A stretch of DNA of 64,000 bases from Enterobacter sp. R4-368 (GTDB taxonomy: Bacteria > Pseudomonadota > Gammaproteobacteria > Enterobacterales > Enterobacteriaceae). Positions 8,734 through 16,286 of the stretch are shown piece by piece. The first letter of the stretch is position 1, and the number at the start of each line of letters is the position of its first letter. The stretch spans positions 3,782,001-3,846,000 of the forward strand of contig NC_021500.1 in assembly GCF_000410515.1 (NCBI RefSeq), read 5' to 3'. A program made the translations under genes and the position numbers. Under the pieces are notes generated by a model, which was given only the letters and a program-made list of their open reading frames with translations, had not been told where the DNA came from and did not search any database.

Positions 8734-9605
8734 CGGCGAATGGGCACCATATACTCGCAGCGGATGTGCGCCGGCGGCTCGCCGTCTTCGCGCGGCTCTT
8801 CATGCTGCGGGTAAAAATGCTCAATATCCTGGCCTTTACGGCGCGTGAGATTAAGCATCGGCATGCACGTTCCGTAAACGGTCAGGATGAAATCCTGAAA
8901 ACCGTGCGGTGAACCTTCATAGGCGAAGGAGATGTAGTCGCCGCCTTCCAGCAACACCGGCTGCGCGTTGCTCAGATAGCCGTTCGCCATCTCCGGCGTT
9001 AGCGCTGTGGTGTAAAACACTTCCTGTTCGTCATCTTTTTCCAGACTCGGGCGCGGCTCGTGCAGGCCATACATTTCCGGTGGAATTTTCGGTGAATTGC
9101 TCAAAAATTCCCGCCAGAACTGAATGCGCATTTGATTACGAAAATCGGAGATCTCCTCCAGCGCGCAGGTGTAGCTCTGGGTGGTGCCAATAAGATGCAT
9201 TGGTGGCAGGGTGACAAAATCATGTTTTGGCATGGTAAATTCGCCAAGACGCATCGGCGGGCGAATGCCAAACGCGCTCCAGTCTGGTGAACGGCGATAG
9301 AGCGCAGGGGTGACAGCAAACTGTTTCTTGAAAGCGCGGGTGAAGGTCTGTTGCGAATCAAAGCGGTATTGCAGTGCAATATCCAGAATGGGACGGGCAG
9401 TCAGGCGCAGAGCAACGGCGGATTTTGACAGACGACGCGCGCGAATGTAAGCGCCGATGGCATGACCGGTCACGTCTTTAAACATCCTTTGCAGGTGCCA
9501 CTTGGAATAGCCCGCTTTTGCCGCCACATTATCCAAAGCGAGCGGCTGATCCAGATGGCTTTCCAGCCAGGAAAGTAAGTCGCGAATGATCCCAGCCTGA
9601 TCCAT
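8730..9605 (-). CDS. rob: Right oriC-binding transcriptional activator Rob
   Basis: Rob is an AraC/XylS-family activator of the mar/sox/rob regulon (acrAB, micF, inaA and others). It is switched on by bile salts, fatty acids and dipyridyl. The 291 residues match the family (289 in E. coli). The N-terminal 100 residues carry two helix-turn-helix motifs (VAAKAGYSKWHLQRMFK and RFDSQQTFTRAFKKQF). The rest is a GyrI-like effector domain. The ATG at 9605 has AGAGGA close upstream. Confidence 0.95.
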   Translation of the reverse strand: MDQAGIIRDLLSWLESHLDQPLALDNVAAKAGYSKWHLQRMFKDVTGHAIGAYIRARRLSKSAVALRLTARPILDIALQYRFDSQQTFTRAFKKQFAVTPALYRRSPDWSAFGIRPPMRLGEFTMPKHDFVTLPPMHLIGTTQSYTCALEEISDFRNQMRIQFWREFLSNSPKIPPEMYGLHEPRPSLEKDDEQEVFYTTALTPEMANGYLSNAQPVLLEGGDYISFAYEGSPHGFQDFILTVYGTCMPMLNLTRRKGQDIEHFYPQHEEPREDGEPPAHIRCEYMVPIRR

Positions 9606-9819
9606 ACAATATCCTCTTCCTTAAAACAGCATTAACGCCTGATACCAGGCAACGGATAATAACGGGTTTTGAGGTGTTTAGCATTCGGTGTTTTTTTTGT
9701 GCACAAATACGCATTGTGACTGATTTTCATCATAAATTTTGTAAATTAGTGATCTGCAAACAGTTTCTCATTTAAAAGCTGAATAGTTGCTCAACGTAAT
9801 ATTCAAAAATGGTAACAAT

Positions 9820-10293
9820 ATGAAATATACAAAGTTAATCCTTCCTGCATTAGTGTTGGCCACGCTGGGCTCTGCACATGCAGAACAAATTGGTTCCGTG
9901 GATACCGTGTTTAAAATGTTTGGGCCGGATCACAAAATTGTGGTCGAAGCGTTTGATGATCCTGATGTGAAAAATGTCACCTGTTACATCAGCCGGGCGA
10001 AAACCGGTGGTATCAAGGGTGGGCTGGGGCTGGCGGAAGATACGTCCGACGCGGCTATCTCTTGCCAGCAGGTTGGTCCGGTTGAGTTGAGCGATAAAAT
10101 CAAAAACGGTAAGGCGCAGGGCGATGTGGTTTTCCAGAAACGAACATCATTAGTCTTCAAGAAATTGCAGGTGGTGCGTTTCTATGACGCGAAACGTAAC
10201 ACTCTGGCATATTTAGCTTATTCCGATAAAGTGGTCGAAGGATCGCCGAAAAACGCCTTAAGCGCGGTACCCATTATTCCCTGGAGTAAATAA
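9820..10293 (+). CDS. creA: Periplasmic protein CreA
   Basis: CreA is a small conserved exported protein of unknown biochemical role and the first gene of the creABCD cluster. The 157 residues match E. coli. A Sec signal peptide covers about residues 1-21 (cleavage after SAHA), followed by the family sequence [16 protein letters not shown] and two cysteines (VTCYI and ISCQQ) that could pair. ATG at 9820 is chosen because it yields a proper signal peptide; an in-frame upstream TTG at 9787 would add eleven unusual residues. creB begins 5 bases after the stop. Confidence 0.9.
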   Translation: MKYTKLILPALVLATLGSAHAEQIGSVDTVFKMFGPDHKIVVEAFDDPDVKNVTCYISRAKTGGIKGGLGLAEDTSDAAISCQQVGPVELSDKIKNGKAQGDVVFQKRTSLVFKKLQVVRFYDAKRNTLAYLAYSDKVVEGSPKNALSAVPIIPWSK

Positions 10294-10298
10294 GCCCA

Positions 10299-10994
10299 AT
10301 GTCTACGCCGCAACCGCAGATTTGGCTGGTAGAGGATGAAGCCAGCATCGCTGAAACGTTGATTTACATGTTGCAGCAGGACGGCTTTGCCGTCACCGCG
10401 TTTGAGCGAGGTTTGCCGGTGCTGGATGCGGCGCAGCATCGTCTGCCTGAGCTGGCGATTCTGGACGTCGGCCTGCCGGATATCAGCGGTTTTGAACTTT
10501 GTCGTCGGCTACTGGCGCGCGCGCCCGCGTTGCCGGTGCTGTTTCTTACCGCGCGCAGCGATGAAGTCGACAAGCTGCTGGGGCTGGAGATGGGCGCGGA
10601 TGATTACATTGCCAAGCCCTTCTCACCGCGTGAAGTATGCGCCAGAGTGCGCACGGTGTTGCGCAGGCTGCAAAAAGCATCTCTTCACAACGAAATGCGG
10701 CGAATCGGCCAGTTTGAGTTGGACGAGGATGCCGCGATTATTCGCTGGTGCGGCGAAACGCTGCTGCTGACCCGCTACGAATTTCTGTTGTTGAAAACCT
10801 TACTGTTGGCACCAGGACGTGTTTTTTCTCGCCAGCAATTGATGGATCAAGTCTGGAGCGATGCTCAGGAGAGTTTTGACCGCACCGTCGATACTCATAT
10901 CAAGACCTTGCGCGCCAAGCTACGCGCCATCAATGCTGAACTTACTCCTATCAATACGCATCGTGGTATGGGCTACAGCCTGGGGATCCGCTGA
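10299..10994 (+). CDS. creB: Response regulator CreB
   Basis: CreB is an OmpR/PhoB-type response regulator that works with CreC. When phosphorylated it activates the cre regulon (creD, talA, radC and others) during growth on minimal medium or fermentation. In the 231-residue protein the receiver domain has the acidic pocket VEDEA and phosphoacceptor D56 (ILDVGLPD), with the conserved lysine in YIAKPFSPRE. A winged-helix output domain occupies about residues 130-231. Its stop overlaps the creC start by one base, indicating translational coupling. Confidence 0.95.
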   Translation: MSTPQPQIWLVEDEASIAETLIYMLQQDGFAVTAFERGLPVLDAAQHRLPELAILDVGLPDISGFELCRRLLARAPALPVLFLTARSDEVDKLLGLEMGADDYIAKPFSPREVCARVRTVLRRLQKASLHNEMRRIGQFELDEDAAIIRWCGETLLLTRYEFLLLKTLLLAPGRVFSRQQLMDQVWSDAQESFDRTVDTHIKTLRAKLRAINAELTPINTHRGMGYSLGIR

Positions 10995-12418
10995 TGCGCA
11001 TTGGCATGCGCTTGTTGCTGGGGTATTTCCTGATCGTGGCAGTTGCCGCATGGTTCGTGCTGTCGATCTTTGTTCAGGAGATCAAACCCGGTGTACGACG
11101 CGCCACCGAAGGTACGCTTATTGATACCGCGACGCTGCTGGCGGAGCTGGCTCGCGAAGATTTACGCTCTGGTCACGCGCAGGATGGGCGCCTGGCGCAG
11201 GCTTTCTCGACGTTAAATCACCAGCCAATCAATGCGCATATCAGCGGGATCCATAAAGTTCGCAATGAGTATCACGTCTACATGACCGACAGCACCGGGC
11301 GCGTGGTGTTTGATTCGTCAGGAAAGGCGTTGGGGCAGGATTACTCACGCTGGAATGATGTCTGGCTGACGCTGCGCGGGAATTACGGTGCACGTAGTTC
11401 GCTGGCGGATGCCGGTAACCCGCAGAGTACGGTGATGTATGTTGCCGCCCCGGTGACCGATCAAGGCCGCATTATCGGTGTAATCAGCGTGGGTAAGCCA
11501 AACAGCGCGATGGATCCGGTGATTAGACGCAGCGAGCGACGCATCTTATGGGCCGGCGGCGCGCTGCTGGGCATTGCGTTGCTCATTGGTGCAGTCATGG
11601 TCTGGTGGATCAATCGCTCCATTGGCAAGCTGGCGCGCTACGCTGATTCCGTTACAGAAAACCGTCCGGTTCCTTTACCCGATTTAGGAAGCAGTGAGCT
11701 GCGTAAACTGGCGCAGGCGCTGGAAAGTATGCGTGTGAAACTGGAAGGCAAAAATTATATCGAACAGTATGTTTACGCCCTGACGCATGAACTGAAAAGC
11801 CCGCTGGCAGCCATTCGCGGCGCGGCGGAGATCCTGCGCGAAGGGCCGCCGCCAGACGTCGTGGCGCGTTTTACCGACAACATTCTTACGCAAAATAGCC
11901 GCATGCAGAACCTGGTTGAGAAGTTGTTACACCAGGCGAAACTGGAAAACCGGCTGGAAATTGCGTTTGCGGCAGTGGATGTCGGTATGCTTTTTCGCCA
12001 GCTACAGGAGCAACGCAGTGTGGTGTTGTCGGCGAAAGGCTTAACTCTGCAGATTGACGCTGCTGATGCTGTGGCAGCAGGGGATAGTGAACTGCTGGCC
12101 CAGGCGTTGGGTAATTTACTCGATAACGCCATTGATTTTACGCCGCCTGGCGGTGTGGTGGTGTTACGCGCCAGCCAGGAAGCTAACGCGCTGGTGTTAA
12201 CGGTCAGCGACAGCGGTTCAGGTATCCCGGATTATGCAATGCAGCGCGTTTTTGAACGCTTCTACTCGCTGCCGCGAGCCGACGGGCAAAAAAGCAGTGG
12301 GCTGGGGCTGGCGTTTGTCCAGGAAGTCGCGCGGCTGCATCATGGTGATATTCGCGTTCTGAACCGCCCGCAAGGGGGTTGCGAAGCCCGGCTGTCACTT
12401 CACCCACACTTCACATAA
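10994..12418 (+). CDS. creC: Sensor histidine kinase CreC
   Basis: CreC is the inner-membrane sensor kinase for CreB; the natural signal is tied to carbon source and redox state. The protein has 474 residues. Two membrane segments (about 8-28 and 183-205) flank a periplasmic sensor domain. A HAMP-like linker is followed by the H-box ALTHELKSPLAAIRG with phosphorylated H265. The ATPase shows LGNLLDNAIDF, SDSGSGIPD and SSGLGLAFV. In some enterobacteria and Aeromonas relatives CreBC activity affects beta-lactam response through CreD. Confidence 0.95.
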   Translation: MRIGMRLLLGYFLIVAVAAWFVLSIFVQEIKPGVRRATEGTLIDTATLLAELAREDLRSGHAQDGRLAQAFSTLNHQPINAHISGIHKVRNEYHVYMTDSTGRVVFDSSGKALGQDYSRWNDVWLTLRGNYGARSSLADAGNPQSTVMYVAAPVTDQGRIIGVISVGKPNSAMDPVIRRSERRILWAGGALLGIALLIGAVMVWWINRSIGKLARYADSVTENRPVPLPDLGSSELRKLAQALESMRVKLEGKNYIEQYVYALTHELKSPLAAIRGAAEILREGPPPDVVARFTDNILTQNSRMQNLVEKLLHQAKLENRLEIAFAAVDVGMLFRQLQEQRSVVLSAKGLTLQIDAADAVAAGDSELLAQALGNLLDNAIDFTPPGGVVVLRASQEANALVLTVSDSGSGIPDYAMQRVFERFYSLPRADGQKSSGLGLAFVQEVARLHHGDIRVLNRPQGGCEARLSLHPHFT

Positions 12419-12433
12419 CTTCAAATCCTTCAC
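12399..12433 (+). promoter_or_regulatory. CreB box (cre tag) upstream of creD
   Basis: The established CreB site is the direct repeat TTCAC-N6-TTCAC. It occurs exactly at 12399-12414, overlapping the last codons of creC. Two further TTCA-type copies follow (TTCAA at 12420, TTCAC at 12429) at slightly irregular spacing. creD starts at 12476, so this is the expected place for CreB-dependent activation of creD. Confidence 0.85.
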
Positions 12434-12475
12434 ACATAGCCTCACTACTCTGCGCACATCACTAAGGAGAAGGCT

Positions 12476-13849
12476 ATGTTGAAATCCCCCCTGTTCTGGA
12501 AAATGGTAACGCTGTCAGGTTGTCTTTGTGTTCTGCTTGTCCCGCTGACGCTGCTGAGCGGCTTAATTGGCGAACGCGCGAATTATCGTAACGATGTGAC
12601 GGATACGCTGCGCCAGAGCAGCGCTGGCAGTCAAAAATTGGTCGGGCCGTTGATCGCCATCCCGGTAACTGAAACGGTGGTTTCCCTGGAAAAAGCTAAC
12701 GATAACGAGGCTCCCAAAGAGGTGCGGCGTAAACAAAGTTATCTTCGTTTTTGGTTACCAGAATCGCTGATGGTCAACGGCAAACAGCAGGTCGAAACCC
12801 GCAAGATCGGCATTTATGATGGACAAATCTGGCACAACGCCATTGAGATCAATGCGGAATTCGACCCAAAGCGGCTGGATATCAAAGCCGATGAAAATAT
12901 CTCCCTTGGCGAGCCATTTCTAGTTTTAGCGTTGAGTGATTCGCGCGGTATTGGCCAGTTGCGTACCACCAGGTTGAATGGCGAGACACTCAGCGTTGAA
13001 CCAGGAACCGGACTGGCAAGCGATCTGCAGGGTGTGCATATGCCGTTGTCGACGGCGAATTTGCAGCAATCGCTGAAGCTGACTATGGCGTTTAGTTTGA
13101 GCGGAACCGGTGATTTTTCCGTGGTGCCGCTGGGGCGAAATAGCGAGATGACACTGAATGGCGACTGGCCGCATCCGGGTTTTATGGGCGATTTTCTGCC
13201 GGAAAAACGCACGGTGAGTGCCAGTGGTTTTCAGGCGCACTGGCAAAGTAGCTGGTTTGCCAACAATCTGGACAGCAAAATGCGTACTGCCGGGGGGCTG
13301 TCTGCCAGCAAAAGTTGGGAATTGCCTGCTTTCAGCGTCAACATCGCCACACCTGCCGATCAGTACCAGTTGACCGACAGAGCAGTTAAATACGCGATTT
13401 TGCTGATCGTACTGACTTATCTGGCGTTTTTCGTTTTTGAGAGTTTAACTGCGCGGCAGATGCATCCGATGCAATATTTGCTGGTGGGGTTATCGCTGGT
13501 GATGTTCTACCTGGTGCTGCTGGCGCTTTCTGAACATACCGGTTTCACCATTGCCTGGGGAGTTGCCAGCCTGCTCGGTGCACTGCTGAACGGTGTCTAT
13601 TTACAGGGCGTATTGAAAAGCTGGCGTGCGGGTTTGTCGTTTAGTATCGCGCTGTTAGTGCTTGATGCGGTGATGTGGAGCCTGTTGAACTCCAAAGATA
13701 ATGCGCTGTTGCTCGGCACCGGTGTTCTGTTTATCGCCTTGAGCGCTGTGATGATGCTGACGCGCAAGATCGACTGGTATGCGCTTTCTGGTTCGGTGAA
13801 GAAAATACCGCAATCAGTGCGTGACGAAGAATTACTCATCTGGAAATAA
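12476..13849 (+). CDS. creD: Inner membrane protein CreD
   Basis: CreD is a polytopic inner-membrane protein, the most strongly CreB-activated gene. Its loss or overproduction changes envelope stability and colicin E2 tolerance, but its molecular activity is unknown. The 457-residue protein has one N-terminal membrane segment (about 10-30), a large extracytoplasmic domain to about residue 300, and a cluster of five or six membrane helices to residue 440. AAGGAGAAGG precedes the ATG. A strong terminator follows immediately. Confidence 0.93.
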   Translation: MLKSPLFWKMVTLSGCLCVLLVPLTLLSGLIGERANYRNDVTDTLRQSSAGSQKLVGPLIAIPVTETVVSLEKANDNEAPKEVRRKQSYLRFWLPESLMVNGKQQVETRKIGIYDGQIWHNAIEINAEFDPKRLDIKADENISLGEPFLVLALSDSRGIGQLRTTRLNGETLSVEPGTGLASDLQGVHMPLSTANLQQSLKLTMAFSLSGTGDFSVVPLGRNSEMTLNGDWPHPGFMGDFLPEKRTVSASGFQAHWQSSWFANNLDSKMRTAGGLSASKSWELPAFSVNIATPADQYQLTDRAVKYAILLIVLTYLAFFVFESLTARQMHPMQYLLVGLSLVMFYLVLLALSEHTGFTIAWGVASLLGALLNGVYLQGVLKSWRAGLSFSIALLVLDAVMWSLLNSKDNALLLGTGVLFIALSAVMMLTRKIDWYALSGSVKKIPQSVRDEELLIWK

Positions 13850-13876
13850 AAAAGCGGCGCTTTGCGCCGCTTTTTT
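13848..13876. terminator. Bidirectional terminator between creD and arcA
   Basis: Stem GCGGCGC/GCGCCGC is extended by A6 on the left and T6 on the right, with a three-base loop. It lies between convergent creD and arcA and has U-runs in both directions. Confidence 0.92.
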
Positions 13877-13890
13877 ATCATTATTCTGGC

Positions 13891-14607
13891 TTATTCCTGC
13901 AAATCACCGCAGAAGCGGTAACCTTCACCGTGAATGGTGGCGATGATTTCCGGGGTATCCGGCGTCGATTCGAAATGTTTACGAATACGGCGGATAGTCA
14001 CGTCGACCGTACGATCGTGTGGCTTCAGTTCACGGCCGGTCATTTTTTTCAGCAACTCCGCACGAGACTGGATTTTGCCTGGATTTTCGCAGAAGTGCAG
14101 CATCGCGCGGAATTCGCTGCGCGGCAGCTTATACTGCTCGCCGTTCGGGCTAATCAGTGAACGGCTATTGATATCCAGTTCCCAGCCGTTGAATTTGTAG
14201 CTGTCAACGCTGCGGCGTTCTTCGCTGACCGTGCCCAGATTCATGGTACGGGACAGCAGGTTGCGCGCGCGGATAGTCAGTTCGCGTGGGTTAAACGGTT
14301 TGGTGATGTAGTCGTCGGCACCAATTTCAAGGCCCAGAATCTTATCGACTTCGTTATCACGGCCCGTCAGGAACATCAGCGCGACATTCGCCTGCTCACG
14401 TAATTCACGCGCCAGCAAAAGACCGTTTTTACCCGGCAGATTGATATCCATGATCACCAGGTTGATATCATTTTCAGAAAGGATTTGATGCATTTCAGCG
14501 CCATCTGTCGCTTCAAAGACATCGTAGCCTTCTGCTTCGAAAATGCTTTTTAACGTGTTGCGTGTTACCAACTCGTCTTCAACAATAAGAATGTGCGGGG
14601 TCTGCAT
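13891..14607 (-). CDS. arcA: Aerobic respiration control response regulator ArcA
   Basis: ArcA is an OmpR-family response regulator phosphorylated by ArcB under low oxygen. It represses aerobic metabolism genes (TCA cycle, respiratory dehydrogenases) and activates some fermentative ones. The 238 residues are the family length and nearly identical to E. coli. Phosphoacceptor D54 lies in [11 protein letters not shown], the acidic pair in VEDELV and the conserved lysine in [11 protein letters not shown] winged-helix domain covers about 130-238. The gene has a long leader with an FNR-like site and yjjY in antisense upstream. Confidence 0.98.
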   Translation of the reverse strand: MQTPHILIVEDELVTRNTLKSIFEAEGYDVFEATDGAEMHQILSENDINLVIMDINLPGKNGLLLARELREQANVALMFLTGRDNEVDKILGLEIGADDYITKPFNPRELTIRARNLLSRTMNLGTVSEERRSVDSYKFNGWELDINSRSLISPNGEQYKLPRSEFRAMLHFCENPGKIQSRAELLKKMTGRELKPHDRTVDVTIRRIRKHFESTPDTPEIIATIHGEGYRFCGDLQE

Positions 14608-14701
14608 GTTTGCTACCTAAATTGCCAACTAAATCGAAACAGGAAGTACAAAAGTCCCTGACCAGCCTGGTGCATGTCGAAAATTAACATGACGGCGTAA
14701 C

Positions 14702-14842
14702 ATGACTAAAGTACGTAATTGCGTTCTTGATGCACTTTCCATCAACGTCAACAACATCATTAGCTTGGTCGTGGGTACTTTCCCTCTGAACCCGACAGTG
14801 TCAAAAACGGCTGTCATCCTAACCATTTTAACAGCAACATAA
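14702..14842 (+). CDS. yjjY: Small protein YjjY (antisense to the arcA leader)
   Basis: A 46-codon frame begins MTKVRNCVLDALSINVNNI and ends TAVILTILTAT. It matches from memory the E. coli protein YjjY at the same locus with only about two differences. It lies on the strand opposite arcA, 95-235 bases upstream of the arcA start, so it is inside the likely arcA mRNA leader. It has no strong ribosome binding site and no known function. The conservation may reflect an RNA or promoter function of the arcA leader rather than a protein. Confidence 0.6.
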   Translation: MTKVRNCVLDALSINVNNIISLVVGTFPLNPTVSKTAVILTILTAT

Positions 14843-15240
14843 CAGGCTAAGACGTAAATGACACCCAATAAAACTACGCTTCGTTGACATATATCAAGTT
14901 CAATTGTAGCACGTTAACAGTTTGGAGAAATCTTGATAGCCAAATGCTAGCGTTTCTTACAATTTTTCAATAAACCAACTAGTTGCGCATATTAATTGAT
15001 AAACAGGGCGAATCCAATACAAGTGGGAAATTCTGTATTAAAATGCCATGAATAAACATAGGGATAAGTCCCTTCTGTTAACATCTTAGCAGGTAATATC
15101 GCTGATAAATAGTTTAGCTTTTTTTAACCGTAGACAAGGGCTAAATCAGTGATTTGTGTTACATAATTGTAAATTCGCACCGCGTAGTATGATGACAAAG
15201 GTCACATTTCCCCGTGGTCTCAGGAAGAAGAGAAAGTAAA
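14843..15240. promoter_or_regulatory. arcA/lasT divergent promoter region
   Basis: This AT-rich stretch without a gene separates divergent arcA (via its leader) and lasT. It contains an FNR-type palindrome at 14884-14897 and a small hairpin (AGGGA/TCCCT, about 15060). The lasT promoter should lie near 15170-15200. No long reading frame is supported. Confidence 0.6.
14884..14897 (-). promoter_or_regulatory. Putative FNR site of arcA
   Basis: TTGACATATATCAA differs from the FNR consensus TTGAT-N4-ATCAA at one position. It lies about 280 bases upstream of the arcA start. arcA is known to be FNR-activated under anaerobiosis in E. coli from a distal promoter, which fits this location if transcription starts roughly 40 bases closer to arcA. 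Confidence 0.7.
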
Positions 15241-15927
15241 ATGCAATTGGCTGTTGTTCTTGTGTCCCCCGCGCGAGCGGAAAATGTCGGTGCCGCTGCC
15301 CGCGCTATGAAGACCATGGGGTTTAGTGATTTGCGTATCGTTGATAGCGAGGCGCACTTGCAAGAAGGCGCGCGCCGCGTGGCGCACGGCTCGGGCGATA
15401 TCCTTGATAATATTAAAACTTATGCAACCCTTGCCGATGCGCTGGTGGATATCCCCTTTACCATCGCCACCACGGCGCGCAGCCGGGCAAAATTCCATTA
15501 CTACGCGACACCAGCGGAACTGGTTCCCTTGTTACAAGAGAAAAGCACGTGGTTGAGTAGTGCTGCGCTGGTGTTTGGCCGTGAGGATTCCGGGCTTACC
15601 AATGAAGAGCTGGCGTTGGCAGATATTTTAACGGGTGTTCCGATGGTAGCGGATTATCCTTCACTTAATCTCGGCCAGGCGGTGATGGTTTTCTGCTATC
15701 AATTAGCATCTTTAATGCAACTTACTCCGAAAGAGGCAGCCCCTGTTGACGGTAATCAGTTGCAGGCGTTGCGTTTGCGAACTCGCGGATTACTGGAAAA
15801 ATTAGGCGTGGCGGATGACATTAAAATGGCCGACTGGCTCGATCAGCGTCTTGGTCTGCTGGAACAACGTGACACTGCAATGTTGCATCGTTTGCTGCAC
15901 GATATCGAAAAAAAACTCGCCGAGTAA
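15241..15927 (+). CDS. lasT: SPOUT-family tRNA/rRNA methyltransferase homologue LasT (YjtD)
   Basis: LasT is a predicted SpoU/TrmH-type S-adenosylmethionine-dependent RNA 2'-O-methyltransferase; its RNA target is not established. The 228-residue length equals that of E. coli. Conserved SPOUT features are the N-terminal ARAENVGAAARAMKTMGF (catalytic Arg region), LVFGREDSGLTNEEL and the knot-forming PSLNLGQAVMVF. ATG at 15241 is preferred because it fits the E. coli start and follows AGGAAGAAGAGA; an in-frame GTG at 15214 would add nine residues. The paralogue TrmJ has similar motifs, but locus context supports LasT. Confidence 0.88.
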   Translation: MQLAVVLVSPARAENVGAAARAMKTMGFSDLRIVDSEAHLQEGARRVAHGSGDILDNIKTYATLADALVDIPFTIATTARSRAKFHYYATPAELVPLLQEKSTWLSSAALVFGREDSGLTNEELALADILTGVPMVADYPSLNLGQAVMVFCYQLASLMQLTPKEAAPVDGNQLQALRLRTRGLLEKLGVADDIKMADWLDQRLGLLEQRDTAMLHRLLHDIEKKLAE

Positions 15928-16059
15928 ATCGCTGACATAACGTTTTTTTATAGTTAAAGTCACTGCGATATATGACGAGAATGATCCTAATAGGTTGAAA
16001 GTGACGTCTGTTCCAGCGCAGCCGGGAATAACGGCAAAAGGGCGAAAAATAAAAATAAA

Positions 16060-16095
16060 TTGACTTGAGCAGGCAGATACTTTAACCAATATAGG
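16060..16095 (+). promoter_or_regulatory. thr operon promoter
   Basis: TTGACT (-35, 16060-16065) is followed by an AT-rich segment TTTAACCAATATAGG that corresponds to the E. coli thr promoter region. It lies about 45-80 bases before the thrL start. Confidence 0.75.
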
Positions 16096-16138
16096 CATAC
16101 AGCACAGACAGATAATGATTACAGAGCACACAACATCC

Positions 16139-16207
16139 ATGAAACGCATCAGCACCATTACCACAATTACAACCATCACCATTACCACAGGTAACGGTGC
16201 GGGCTGA
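16139..16207 (+). CDS. thrL: thr operon leader peptide
   Basis: This is a 22-residue leader peptide, MKRISTITTITTITITTGNG ending in AG, with eight threonine and five isoleucine codons. Ribosome stalling at these codons when charged tRNA-Thr or tRNA-Ile is scarce prevents formation of the downstream terminator and lets transcription enter thrABC. It is one residue longer than E. coli thrL (21), with an extra Ile codon. Confidence 0.96.
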   Translation: MKRISTITTITTITITTGNGAG

Positions 16208-16230
16208 CGCGTACAGGAAACACAGAAAAA

Positions 16231-16262
16231 AGCCCGCACCTGAACAGTGCGGGCTTTTTTTT
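16231..16262 (+). terminator. thr attenuator terminator
   Basis: A perfect 9-bp GC-rich stem (AGCCCGCAC/GTGCGGGCT) with a seven-base loop is followed by seven T residues, 24 bases after the thrL stop and 24 bases before thrA. The alternative pairing partner GGTGCGGGCT lies at the end of thrL. Confidence 0.95.
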
Positions 16263-16286
16263 CGACCGGAGATTAAGGGGTAAACC

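Noticed and set aside
14629..14868. 79-codon minus-strand frame in the arcA leader ending 22 bases before arcA
   Set aside because: It starts with TTG without a ribosome binding site, mirrors yjjY on the other strand and matches no family. It is likely a by-product of a conserved leader.
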